Shown here: in pieces, positions 45,380 through 53,827 of the stretch
Layout: every line of letters starts with the position of its first letter
Numbering within the stretch: the first letter of the stretch is position 1
Assembly (NCBI RefSeq): GCF_026410925.1
Contig: NZ_CP112972.1
Coordinates: 2,356,001-2,420,000 of the forward strand
DNA: 64,000 nt
DNA from: Halovenus salina
GTDB taxonomy: Archaea > Halobacteriota > Halobacteria > Halobacteriales > Haloarculaceae
Direction of reading: 5' to 3'
Made by a program: the position numbers and the translations under genes
Notes under the pieces: model-generated
The model's input: the letters and a program-made list of their open reading frames with translations, nothing else
The model's database searches: none
What the model was told of the DNA's origin: nothing

Positions 45380-46675
45380 GTGCCCAAGCTGAAGCGTCGG
45401 AAAGACGGCGGCTACTTCATCCACGCGTCCGGTGACAACAACCCTGTCAACACGTTCCAAGTCACAGACAGAGGTGCCGAGATCGTCAAAAGCAGCGGTA
45501 GATCTCTTGACGAGTTCTTTCCCGATCAGCTCTTTTACCTTCTCCACGACCTCGATCACCTGTCTACCAAAGGAGCGGACCTCACCGACCCCACAATCGG
45601 AGACATAACCAACATCGACTGGGCGACTGACGAACTGTCAGTCGAAAGTCGCGTGCAAGTCGCACTCCAACTCATTGAGACACACGGCGTCAGCCAACTC
45701 TTCGACGGCGATGCAGCCAAATGGGTACTCGGGCTTACCGGGAACGCCCCTGTTCTCATCGAACCGCTCGTCGAAGCAATCGCAGCCGCTGCCGGGTACA
45801 GCTACGAGACGATCCACGAGTACAACGATATGTTCCACGAGGGTGAGCGTCTCCTGGATATCGCCCTGTGTGCCTACTTACAGTACCAGTGGCTCCGAGA
45901 CACTGCAACATTCGACGGGGAATCACAGCACCGGAAACACCGAGTCGTACACGGCTCCACCGGCTCTCACATCTACATCGAAGTCCCGTCCGACGAGCAA
46001 ACGACCTACACCATCCCGACTGACATGCCAGAGTCAATCGACGAAGCCCTCCGAGACGAACTCAGTGACGTGTGGGGGCTTGGTGTTGGCTCCGCCGGGT
46101 TCGCAGCTCTCTCTTCATTCGAATTAACAAACCGACACGACATCGAACACGGAGTCATCCTTCCAGCAGAACGCCTTGCAGACTTCCCGGTCGATCTGCC
46201 GCCACGCTCAGTACTCACCGAACAATACGAAGCACTCCGTCTCCTGCAAAATCATGTCGAACACGTCCTATCGTCGCCAAACTCCGACGTAGAGTACGGT
46301 GACGGCTCGATCTGCGACCAGTGGTACCAGCACATCCACGACCGCTTAACGAATGGCAGTAACGGCGAAGACGCACTGGGCGCTCAGCAAGGCGATCGTG
46401 TAGACCACACTGCGCAGACCTACAGGGACTGCTACGGTGACGGCGAGCAAGTCACAGACTTCAAATTCATCACCCAAACCCAGCCAGATGAATCAGAACA
46501 GCTCCGACTCTTCGGATTCGGCATCTTCGACCACGGCGAACAAGTCCACGTCCCAGTCGCACCAGACACAGAAGCCCCTCTACCGGTCTACCCACAATCA
46601 GAACACGAATTGACACAGGCCGTTGCATTGCTGGATGAATTCCCAGCGAAACCCAGCGCAGGCACACCGGTTTAA
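45380..46675 (+). CDS. Unknown protein of the HNH neighbourhood
   Basis: 431 residues from GTG 45380. The N-terminus (PKLKRRKDGGYFIHASGDNN) looks like a small beta-rich domain; the middle is helical (FPDQLFYLLHDLDHLSTKG, VALQLIETHGVSQLF); the C-terminus is Pro/Val-rich. I do not recognise the family. Third plus-strand gene of the HNH group. Confidence 0.6.
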   Translation: MPKLKRRKDGGYFIHASGDNNPVNTFQVTDRGAEIVKSSGRSLDEFFPDQLFYLLHDLDHLSTKGADLTDPTIGDITNIDWATDELSVESRVQVALQLIETHGVSQLFDGDAAKWVLGLTGNAPVLIEPLVEAIAAAAGYSYETIHEYNDMFHEGERLLDIALCAYLQYQWLRDTATFDGESQHRKHRVVHGSTGSHIYIEVPSDEQTTYTIPTDMPESIDEALRDELSDVWGLGVGSAGFAALSSFELTNRHDIEHGVILPAERLADFPVDLPPRSVLTEQYEALRLLQNHVEHVLSSPNSDVEYGDGSICDQWYQHIHDRLTNGSNGEDALGAQQGDRVDHTAQTYRDCYGDGEQVTDFKFITQTQPDESEQLRLFGFGIFDHGEQVHVPVAPDTEAPLPVYPQSEHELTQAVALLDEFPAKPSAGTPV

Positions 46676-46797
46676 ACGATTCTATTGAAACCTCAGTACC
46701 AGACAAAAGTGGTCTGCCGTAGATATAGCGTCTACCGGTTATCTGGATTCTCTGCTCTTCCTCATACCACTCATGATCTCTTAATTTGGTCGCGGCC

Positions 46798-47955
46798 TCA
46801 TATGTTCGGACGGCCAGGAGTCAAATCAACGGCCAACAGCAGATCTACAAATTCAGGGCCTAACCCGGTCTCAAATTCCTCAAACACCGCCTCAATAGGC
46901 ACATACACATCGCTTACTGGAGTGCCTTTGATTTCCTCCGGGAGCGGTTGTTCCTGAGACTCCGGCCCAAAGAACCAGATGTCTGCCGCGTACCTATCAG
47001 AATCGTACGCTAGGAGGCGTTGCAACTTATCTTTGATCTTATCAGTGTCCGTTTCAAAGGTAACTTGAGCGAGAACCTCACGGGAGGCGTTCTCAACCCC
47101 CCCAAAGATATCTGCGTCAGATAAGGCACCACCGGCAGATATCAGCTCGACATAATTGTCGTTCTTTCGCCGGAGGTATTCCCCACAGAGTGCCTCAAGT
47201 TGTCCTTCGGAAAGAGCCCAGACGCTTGATCTGTCTTTTTCAAGAATATCATATACATCATCCACTCTGTCAATATTCTCATCTGACACTACGCTATAAT
47301 ATGCGGAGTAGAGATGCTGATTTCCCTTGTTCCACCCCATAATCGTCCCGCGATTGTTCGCTGCCCAGAGCCCGGGAAAGTCCTGATTCCAGACCCACCC
47401 AACGTCCATCTCGTTCAGTTGGAATCCCTTCAAAATTTTGTACTGGTCAGACTGTTCTTCGGGGGCACCTCCGTGTTCCACGACAGACCGGACATAATCC
47501 GAGGCTTCATCAGTTAATTCGTCTAGCCGTGGCTCGATTTGGCTCTGCGTAGCACCGATCGGAAGGGGAAGTGTATCAACGATAGCGTCATCTGGGTCTA
47601 CGTCAGTTCCAAACCGACAGACAAGAAGCAACATTTCAGGGTTTTGTGCTTCGTTTCCGGTTCCTGCTGGGCCAACTGTACCGACGTATCGTCCACCAGA
47701 TAAGCCCGGGTGCCCAGTATATGAAGCTGCTATGATGCGGCCTTCACGATTGTACTCACACAAGCGGTTGATGGAGTTCTTGGGAGTGTTCTTTTCTTTG
47801 ATTTCACCCCACTCTTCTGAATCAAAGCTAACCGGATACTCTCCAAAGTGTATGGCTGCCATCTGATTCCGGTAGAGAGCGGTAATGATTGGATTCCAAG
47901 CCGCGTCTGACCAAGCGTGATTAATATACGCAGTGTCCGGCACTGTCTCGCTCAT
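46798..47955 (-). CDS. Mrr-like restriction endonuclease-fold protein
   Basis: 385 residues. The part at about residues 255-310 resembles a Mrr/PD-(D/E)XK core: LEALCGEYLRRKNDNYVELI, then SDADIFGGVENASREVLAQV followed by TF. The pattern D-I-x-G ... QVT differs from the canonical D ... QxK in lacking the Lys. The first 230 residues (YPVSFDSEEWGEIKEKNTPK, IAASYTGHPGLSGGRYVGTV) are unknown. Possibly a nuclease with altered active site. Confidence 0.55.
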   Translation of the reverse strand: MSETVPDTAYINHAWSDAAWNPIITALYRNQMAAIHFGEYPVSFDSEEWGEIKEKNTPKNSINRLCEYNREGRIIAASYTGHPGLSGGRYVGTVGPAGTGNEAQNPEMLLLVCRFGTDVDPDDAIVDTLPLPIGATQSQIEPRLDELTDEASDYVRSVVEHGGAPEEQSDQYKILKGFQLNEMDVGWVWNQDFPGLWAANNRGTIMGWNKGNQHLYSAYYSVVSDENIDRVDDVYDILEKDRSSVWALSEGQLEALCGEYLRRKNDNYVELISAGGALSDADIFGGVENASREVLAQVTFETDTDKIKDKLQRLLAYDSDRYAADIWFFGPESQEQPLPEEIKGTPVSDVYVPIEAVFEEFETGLGPEFVDLLLAVDLTPGRPNI

Positions 47956-48069
47956 GAGGGTAAGTGGAATAGAAATGGTAAGACTGTTTTCTATATTTTG
48001 TCTTTGTTGGATCTCTACAGACCAACTAAGCCACCGATCGCTGGGCGAACATACTCTCCTGCGAAGCGG

Positions 48070-48092
48070 GCACCGGCACGCTGTACCGGTGC
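48070..48092 (-). terminator. Hairpin after the RAMP operon
   Basis: Perfect 7-bp stem GCACCGG / CCGGTGC with a 9-nt loop, about 40 nt past the stop codon of the last operon gene. No strong T-run on the minus strand, so only a possible terminator. Confidence 0.35.
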
Positions 48093-48130
48093 TCTTTCCG
48101 GCAACTCTCAGGCTGATCTTGATTAGCTGC

Positions 48131-48871
48131 CTATCGAGAGTCCTGATCGCCGGGCTGCCCGACTGGCCCGAGCCGTGTTACCCGCCCGTTCTCGATTAAT
48201 GCTTTGACCGCGTCTTTCGTTGGGAAATCCCAGACAGCGTCTTCATCGGGTTGGCCTGGTGCCAGTGACTTGAAACGCCGGCCGTCACGAGTCATAGCGA
48301 TCACCCGGCGGTGACTGCCTGCCAGGTCAAACAACCCGAGATCCCACCCACAGGCCCGCCGCTCAATCCGCGCTTTCCCTTTCCGATACCCGAGAATCTC
48401 CTCAGGCTGAAACTCAGCGAATTCCTCGACAGGGAACGCGTAGTTCTTATACGTAACTGGGGTGCCCACATCTAACTCGCCCGCCCGCGGATCATACTCG
48501 CCGAACTCGAACGGGCCTTCAAGCTCCGGTTCAAGCGCCGCTCGCGCCGCTGCCTGCTGCTCACGATGCTCCGTGTGGAACACCCAGTGGACGACACACC
48601 CGAGGCGGAGCGCTTCCCGCGTCTTTTCGCGGTACGGCTGGTCACTCCCAGCAACGATCTCAATCCACCGATTCACCGGCCCGCCATACACCAGACAATC
48701 CGGCACCCGGTCAGCAAACTTCCTCTCAAATCGATACTCGCCGGAGAACCACGGCTCACGTTCATCTTTCCGCCGCCGATCTAACTCCACTTTCGCCCAC
48801 AAGTGCTTGACCGATTCCGTTCCCGCCGTTCGAAACCGGTCAACATCTCCCCAAATCTCGAACCCACTCAT
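48131..48871 (-). CDS. PD-(D/E)XK-like (CoiA-type) nuclease in the Csf-like operon
   Basis: 246 residues. Residues about 20-100 follow the CoiA-like nuclease pattern: ESVKHLWAKVELDRRRK, an acidic residue in GEYRFERKFADRVPDCLVYG, then RWIEIVAGSDQPYREKTREA and LRLGCVVHWVFHTE. The usual ExK is replaced by EIV, so activity is uncertain. The rest contains a beta-rich part (ELDVGTPVTYKNYAFPVEEF). It is the last gene of the minus-strand operon, 46 bp after the exonuclease gene. Confidence 0.6.
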   Translation of the reverse strand: MSGFEIWGDVDRFRTAGTESVKHLWAKVELDRRRKDEREPWFSGEYRFERKFADRVPDCLVYGGPVNRWIEIVAGSDQPYREKTREALRLGCVVHWVFHTEHREQQAAARAALEPELEGPFEFGEYDPRAGELDVGTPVTYKNYAFPVEEFAEFQPEEILGYRKGKARIERRACGWDLGLFDLAGSHRRVIAMTRDGRRFKSLAPGQPDEDAVWDFPTKDAVKALIENGRVTRLGPVGQPGDQDSR

Positions 48872-48917
48872 TCGCCACTCACCTGTCGATTCTGCTGCTG
48901 TTGGCTCGTGTGTCGTG

Positions 48918-49586
48918 TCATGTGTCGTGGATCGTCGGTGTTAGTGATTTCAGTGAGTAATCCGATTTTGAGCAGTACCGCCGCGTCACCTGGCCTAATG
49001 CGCCGGTTCGCAGCACGTCAACAACGTTGTGCGTCACGAGGTCAGCGTACCACCCCTCCGCGAACGCCGTGACCGCCTCTCCACTATCATCGAACGGATC
49101 GCGGTCGTTGAGGTCCCCGTCAACGAGCGCCTCGTACGCCCCCGGTAACGTTGACCGGTCCTCACCATCCACGGTCACGTTAAACCGCCGCGTCACCACC
49201 GGGAGCAGATCCGCATACGGCATGTCGCGGAACGGCCACTCCACGCCCGTCGCCGCAAGCCGCGTCCGCAAAAACGGCAAGTCGAAACCGCCCTTCCACC
49301 GTTCACCATTGTAGGCCACCAGCAACACGTCATCACCGTACAATCGCTTCTCCGCGAACACGCCAACCGTTTCCAACAACGCCGCCTCCGACTCGTGTAT
49401 CGAGAGCTTCACATGCGTTCCACACAGCTCCGAGACGGTCGCCTCCAGTTCACCGGCCGTGTCCGCGTCCGCCTGCAGGAACACCCGGCAGCCAAGCGGC
49501 ACTTCGAACCCAACCACCGTCACTTCATCCGAAACGTCGAACCCGGTCGTCTCAATATCGAACGGCACCATCTCCAACGCCATCAC
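48918..49586 (-). CDS. DEDD-family 3'-5' exonuclease (RNase H fold) in the Csf-like operon
   Basis: 222 residues. Exo I is in PFDIETTGFD (D and E), Exo II in YNGERWKGGFDLPFLRTRL (Asp), Exo III in VTHNVVDVLRTGALG (Asp), so all four carboxylates are present. The fold is that of PolB proofreading or RNase_H_2/YprB-type exonucleases. Its start overlaps the RAMP gene stop by 4 bp (ATGA), so it is translationally coupled to it. It would degrade DNA or RNA from 3' ends. Confidence 0.75.
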   Translation of the reverse strand: MMALEMVPFDIETTGFDVSDEVTVVGFEVPLGCRVFLQADADTAGELEATVSELCGTHVKLSIHESEAALLETVGVFAEKRLYGDDVLLVAYNGERWKGGFDLPFLRTRLAATGVEWPFRDMPYADLLPVVTRRFNVTVDGEDRSTLPGAYEALVDGDLNDRDPFDDSGEAVTAFAEGWYADLVTHNVVDVLRTGALGQVTRRYCSKSDYSLKSLTPTIHDT

Positions 49587-50572
49587 CGATCACCTGCAGG
49601 TAGCTCTACCCGACCATCACCAGCTGGCCGGACGCGGAACTCACCGAACCCATACTTCGCATGCGTCCCGACCCGTAACACGCCGTTCCGTGCCGTCGCC
49701 ACCGGGTCACTCCCCGCGTACCCAACCACCTGCCCGTGATCAACCGTCTCAACTGGATACGCCTCGCCACCGTCAACGAGCCGTGTGTCCCGTCGCCGCA
49801 ACCCGTCATCACGCCGCCCATCCGTCGCAACCGTCCCCGGCACCGACCCTACCTCGACCATCGACGACTCCATCTTCGCATCCCACCACCACGGCACCGA
49901 CTGGTCATCCGCACCCGGGCATTCACTCGCCAGGACGTACGGCGACACGAGTTCAAGCACGTACGCGTCCGACTCTCCATCCGTGAGTCGCCCGTACTCA
50001 AGCGCATCGAGATCCACGACCTGCGAGTCCACCAGCGACAGCTCACCAAACCCGTAGTTCCGCGCCCCGCCAACCCGGACTCCATCAAGCACGTCCTCAG
50101 AGAGCGGCAGGACATCGTCCGTGGCGCGATCCGCGTGCAGGTAGCAGTGCATGAACCACTGCACCGACCGCTTCGAATTCCGCGTCTCCGACGGTCGCCC
50201 GAAGAAACACTTCGACGCGAACGCTACCCGGTCGCCGTGACGCTCGGTGTCATGCGTGTTATGCGCATCTCGCGGCCGAGACTCCAATAACCACCGTTGA
50301 GCCGCGTCACGAAACACGAACAAATCATCGTACGCCTCGACCGGCGGCAGCGACTGCCCGAGTTTTCCGGCGTACCCGTTCTGCGAATGCGCAGCCGGGT
50401 ACTCGCCGTACTCTCCGGGGACGAACACGCCGTGACTGACGTGTAACGCCCGTCGCGTCCGCTCGTCAACACGCCGCGCAATCGCGTTGAACAGCGCATT
50501 TCCGGTGACGAAGTACGGGTGCCCCAGGTACGAGCCGTCCAGCTCGAACAACACCTGCTGGACGACAGTCAT
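49583..50572 (-). CDS. RAMP protein, Cas5/Csf3-like
   Basis: 329 residues from ATG 50572. Two glycine-rich RAMP loops are visible: VRVGGARNYGFGELSLVDS at about residue 150 and RVGTHAKYGFGEFRVRP near the C-terminus, so it probably holds two RRM-like folds as in Cas5/Csf3 or Csx10/Csm4. A His/Arg-rich stretch lies between (RDAHNTHDTERHGDR). It would cap the crRNA 5' tag. Placement: after a 448-bp gap from the upstream gene, coupled to the exonuclease downstream. A two-RRM type III protein is the alternative. Confidence 0.6.
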   Translation of the reverse strand: MTVVQQVLFELDGSYLGHPYFVTGNALFNAIARRVDERTRRALHVSHGVFVPGEYGEYPAAHSQNGYAGKLGQSLPPVEAYDDLFVFRDAAQRWLLESRPRDAHNTHDTERHGDRVAFASKCFFGRPSETRNSKRSVQWFMHCYLHADRATDDVLPLSEDVLDGVRVGGARNYGFGELSLVDSQVVDLDALEYGRLTDGESDAYVLELVSPYVLASECPGADDQSVPWWWDAKMESSMVEVGSVPGTVATDGRRDDGLRRRDTRLVDGGEAYPVETVDHGQVVGYAGSDPVATARNGVLRVGTHAKYGFGEFRVRPAGDGRVELPAGDR

Positions 50573-51020
50573 CCACACACCCCTCCGTTTCCACTCCAGA
50601 TACTTCGCAAACGTGCGCCACCACGCACACGATGACAACCACCGCACTCACGACACCACTGCACCCCCACACACCCCGTTTCAAGTGTTCCCCGACCAGG
50701 GACACACCCCGTTTCAAGTGTTCTCCACACTCGCCACTCAGCATTGGACCGAGCGCGAACCCGTCGCAGCGGCCACGCAGACCCACTCGGCCCGACGCAG
50801 TGAGCGGTCGGGCAACGACGTCGGGACACCACCACGTATCCCGACGGTCGCCCTCGCTCACCGCACCCACGGTCACTCTCACTGCTACTCGCAGCGGCAC
50901 GCCCACCACAGCCTGCCACACGAGCAGCCACAGCCCGGCGCGAACGGTGCTCCACCACGAGCACCGCCGCTCCGTCACGACAACCACAACCTCGACCACC
51001 GCACCCCCAGCCAACCGGCA
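50573..51020. other. 448-bp non-coding gap inside the Csf-like operon
   Basis: All other junctions in this operon are overlaps or gaps under 50 bp, so this interval stands out. No frame has the acidic composition of a haloarchaeal protein. It holds the repeats listed separately. It could contain an internal promoter, a small RNA or a replication-linked site. Confidence 0.5.
50574..50723 (-). repeat. ORB-like repeats within the Csf-like operon
   Basis: Two identical 22-bp direct repeats at 50669-50690 and 50702-50723 (33-bp period, minus-strand core CACTTGAAACGGGGTGTGT) and a related word at 50574-50597 (core GTGGAAACGGAGGGGTGTG). All point the same way and carry a G-run. The form resembles archaeal origin recognition boxes bound by Orc1/Cdc6. 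No orc1/cdc6 gene is in the window. They could instead be operator sites. Confidence 0.5.
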
Positions 51021-51863
51021 TCACCTCCCACCCCCACGACGACCACCGCGACCCGTACCGCTGCCCGGGTCGAAGCGCCGGCAAAACTCCTCGACGAATT
51101 GCAGCGCCGCCGACCACGACCGGATGCGACGCAACTGCGCATCCAACACCCGCCACACCCGGTCGCCATCCACATCGAACGGGTGTTCTGGTAGGCGCGC
51201 CCACACGTCCGCGAAGCACCGCGCCGGCGCGTCAGCAAGCCGTGCAGCCGGGCGATCGCCCGGCTCACCAGTCACGCACAGCTGCATGTCGGGTGTCGAG
51301 AGCACCGTCCGGTGCGGCGTCACCGACCCGTCCGGATCCTCGACCGCCAGGAACAGATCCGCGAACTCGAACCCTGCGCGGTAATTATCGAGCAGCGCCG
51401 CCGCCAACAGCGTGTGATACTGCAGCGACGTGTACGGGTAGAACACCGACTCGCTGAACAGCCCCGCCACGTCCGACGATAGCCACGCCGCATGCATCGC
51501 CACCGGGTCCTCGACCCGGACTAACTCCCGCACAGCCGCGCCACGACCATCCGCGTCAACCGGGCCCGACAGTACCACGTCACCAGTCAGCAGCGACACC
51601 CGCGACGGTGACTCGTGCGCAGCCAGCGTCTGCTCCGGCTCCCCGGACGGGCGGCTCAACAACGCCGCGTCCCGATCCGCACCCAACGGCACCGTCTCAT
51701 TCACCCGTACACCAGCAACCCAGTCACGAGCCGCCGCATGCGACCGCCCACGCAGCTTGTGGGCGTCATGCCGATACACCGCCAGCATCAGAACCACATC
51801 CGTCACAGCCTCACCGTCACCCGACTCTCGGCCCGCGCCCGCAGTCGCCGACGAATCAGTCAT
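51021..51863 (-). CDS. Unknown subunit of the Csf-like operon
   Basis: 280 residues from ATG 51863, overlapping the preceding gene by 8 bp. The C-terminal half is helical (SLQYHTLLAAALLDNYRAGF, FDVDGDRVWRVLDAQLRRIR, ALQFVEEFCRRFDPG); the N-terminal half contains beta strands (SPSRVSLLTGDVVLSGPVDA). No motif is recognised. By position it could be a small or large subunit of the effector (Cas11-like or a Cas6-type protein), but this is a guess. Confidence 0.55.
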   Translation of the reverse strand: MTDSSATAGAGRESGDGEAVTDVVLMLAVYRHDAHKLRGRSHAAARDWVAGVRVNETVPLGADRDAALLSRPSGEPEQTLAAHESPSRVSLLTGDVVLSGPVDADGRGAAVRELVRVEDPVAMHAAWLSSDVAGLFSESVFYPYTSLQYHTLLAAALLDNYRAGFEFADLFLAVEDPDGSVTPHRTVLSTPDMQLCVTGEPGDRPAARLADAPARCFADVWARLPEHPFDVDGDRVWRVLDAQLRRIRSWSAALQFVEEFCRRFDPGSGTGRGGRRGGGR

Positions 51864-52149
51864 CACCACCACACTCCTCATCACCGTCATCATCCGCACC
51901 AACAGCCACATCGGGTTGGCTCTGGGCAGTCCGCACCCCCGACACCACCGGGGCTAGTTCATCCAACTCATCCCGATCCGACTCCGCGTGGTCATCCTCC
52001 CTCTCCACTACTCGATCCGTCCCACCCTCCTGCTCTTGCGCCGTCCGCAACGACGACGGCGATGTCACCGGAGCCAGCTCATCAAGATCCTCATCTGCGT
52101 CCACATCGTCATCGACACCGCCACCATCAGCCTCGTCCGACCCCGTCAC
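51856..52149 (-). CDS. Acidic protein with a duplicated LDELAPV motif
   Basis: 97 residues, about 35 % Asp/Glu and probably disordered. It holds two copies of a short motif: DLDELAPVTSPSSLRTAQ and ELDELAPVVSGVRTAQSQ, both [DE]LDELAPV followed by RTAQ. The start GTG overlaps the Cas7-like stop by 4 bp (GTGA) and its stop overlaps the next start by 8 bp, so it is a genuine operon gene. The twin motif suggests a tether that binds two copies of one partner. Confidence 0.6.
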   Translation of the reverse strand: MTGSDEADGGGVDDDVDADEDLDELAPVTSPSSLRTAQEQEGGTDRVVEREDDHAESDRDELDELAPVVSGVRTAQSQPDVAVGADDDGDEECGGDD

Positions 52150-53117
52150 ACCGACTCACCCCCAGGCACCGACACGTCACCATCACGCGCCGCCGTCCGC
52201 GCCTGCAACGCCCGCACAAACTCTGCACGACACTGCTCCCGCCACACCTCATCCTTCGTGCCCATCCCGCTCGTCGCATCCTGCGCGCGATTATACACGC
52301 GCCGCAGCTCAGCATCCGAGTACAACGGATTCACCACTTCAGCATCGACAATCCCGGCACCGAAATTCCGCGCACCGCCAAGCTGCATCGCATACTCATC
52401 GCTATGCGCATCCAAGTAATCGATCGCCTCAACGAGCAGCCCCACGTATTCGGGCTTCAACTCCCGGAGCGTGAGCCGCCACGTCCCCACGAGATTCCCG
52501 ACGACATCCCGCGTCGCCTGCCGAAGTGGTTGCCCCTCATCCGCAGCATTCCGCGACCGCACCTGCGTGTTGAGTTGCCGGTAGTGGGCTTCGGCCTCGC
52601 CCTTCGTCACATCCACCTGTCTGCGGATGGGTGAAAACCGGATCGGCCGGCGAATCACGCGGCCCGCCCGATTACCGAACCCGCCGAACAAGTCGTGAAC
52701 AACACAGCCTGCGTCGCCATCGCCATCAACACAGCTCCCCTTCTCGTGATACCCGCTGTCGAGATCACGGTCGTAGACGTCTTCGAGCATGTAGTCCGCG
52801 TTCGATTCGCCGGGATGGCAGGCCGTCGCGCCCGCCGTCTGCACCACCCGCTCACAGCCGTGCCGGAGCCAGCCCGACAACGTGAACGGTGAAATCTGCC
52901 CTGCAATCTGATTCTGCGGATCATCCGCCTCGTACCGATCCGCCGACGCATGATGCCGATCCGTGACGATACCATCGCCGGGTGCCAGCAAGTCGATGTC
53001 CAGCCCGACGTAGATGTCAGGGAACGCCATCTCATCAACAGGACGTGGGAGATCGAAATCAACGTCGAGGTGCGACGCATCGAAGGCCTGCGCGTCTTGC
53101 TCCCCATGCATCGTCAC
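52146..53117 (-). CDS. Cas7/Csf2-like RAMP backbone protein
   Basis: 323 residues. RAMP hallmarks: YVGLDIDLLAPGDG as first strand, ISPFTLSGWLRHGCERVVQT after it, HDLFGGFGNRAGRVIRRPIR (the LFG/R-rich region of Cas7 proteins) and a glycine-rich loop QLGGARNFGAGIVDAEVVNP near residue 260. Csf2 forms the crRNA-binding backbone of type IV complexes. It starts at a GTG overlapping the Csf1-like stop (GTGA). A type III Cas7 homologue is possible, but there is no Cas10 nearby. Confidence 0.65.
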   Translation of the reverse strand: MTMHGEQDAQAFDASHLDVDFDLPRPVDEMAFPDIYVGLDIDLLAPGDGIVTDRHHASADRYEADDPQNQIAGQISPFTLSGWLRHGCERVVQTAGATACHPGESNADYMLEDVYDRDLDSGYHEKGSCVDGDGDAGCVVHDLFGGFGNRAGRVIRRPIRFSPIRRQVDVTKGEAEAHYRQLNTQVRSRNAADEGQPLRQATRDVVGNLVGTWRLTLRELKPEYVGLLVEAIDYLDAHSDEYAMQLGGARNFGAGIVDAEVVNPLYSDAELRRVYNRAQDATSGMGTKDEVWREQCRAEFVRALQARTAARDGDVSVPGGESV

Positions 53118-53713
53118 CGAGCACCTCCCTGACAGCCACCATCAACAGCATGTGGGGAAGTCCGTTCAGTCACGTCATCACTCGTCGAGCCAGCGTCCGA
53201 CTCGGACGCACCATCGCGGGGCGAACCGTCAGCCCGCACCACCGGCCGCTGCCAGGGTTTGCGTACCGATGTACGATCCGCAGCGGCGAATACGTCGCTA
53301 CGCGCAATCGGACGGCGGAACCACGCCACGCCCGGCAGAGGCTGTACCGAGGTCGTGTCCGCCAGACTCACCGCACGCGGCTGCGGGGCCAGCAAGACAG
53401 GCCACCACGACTGCGTCGCAGGATCAGTACACGTCCCAATCCGGCCATCCAACACGAACTCGCGCACACCGAGCGTGAAAAACTCCGTCGGCTCGTGTCG
53501 GCACTCAGTACATTTCACGTGCCCGAGCTCGAAAGCCGGTTGCTCAACCGGCCGGAAGGCAAACACAACAACCGGTGCGCCTTCCCGCAGTTCCTCACCG
53601 CAGGATTCACAAACCGCGGCCCCTTCCCCGAGCGCAAAGCATTCTAATTGTGATATGTCTTCAATGAACTGGTCACCGACACTCTCTTGCTTCGACGGAT
53701 TTGATTTTTCCAT
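53114..53713 (-). CDS. Csf1-like zinc-finger protein
   Basis: 199 residues. A four-Cys zinc site in CESCGEELREGAPVVVFAF and VKCTECRHEPTEFF, with a Pro/Ser-rich disordered C-terminus. Csf1, the type IV large-subunit analogue, is about this size and has such a CxxC...CxxC site; a block WWPVLLAPQPRAVSLADTTS also fits what I recall of Csf1. It is the first gene of the operon; ATG 53713. The assignment rests on the zinc site plus the adjacent Cas7-like gene. Confidence 0.55.
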   Translation of the reverse strand: MEKSNPSKQESVGDQFIEDISQLECFALGEGAAVCESCGEELREGAPVVVFAFRPVEQPAFELGHVKCTECRHEPTEFFTLGVREFVLDGRIGTCTDPATQSWWPVLLAPQPRAVSLADTTSVQPLPGVAWFRRPIARSDVFAAADRTSVRKPWQRPVVRADGSPRDGASESDAGSTSDDVTERTSPHAVDGGCQGGAR

Positions 53714-53728
53714 GGGTTATCACGTGCA

Positions 53729-53807
53729 GTGTGAAACCCAGTCCGAGTGTCCCTAGCACTCGGGCGTTTTCGACAGGTCCACGCCCCTTGGGACTGGGCT
53801 TTCACAC
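53729..53807 (-). ncRNA. Structured leader RNA of the Csf-like operon (predicted)
   Basis: On the minus strand GTGTGAAAGCCCAGTCC (53807-53791) pairs with GGACTGGGTTTCACAC (53744-53729), with one bulged G. Two hairpins lie inside: GGGCGT/ACGCCC and GAGTG/CACTC (extendable to CCGAGTG/CACTCGG). Together they make a three-way junction of about 79 nt. A TTTATA at 53835-53830 (minus) would place transcription start at about 53806, the first base of the outer stem. Most haloarchaeal mRNAs are leaderless, so a 94-nt structured 5' leader is unusual. Confidence 0.55.
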
Positions 53808-53827
53808 CATTTCCTATACTGTGTAAT

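Noticed and set aside
50573..51020. Long frames on both strands in the operon gap
   Set aside because: Their products are Arg/Cys/Gly- or His/Thr-rich and poor in Asp/Glu, unlike proteins of this genome; they read as by-products of high GC.
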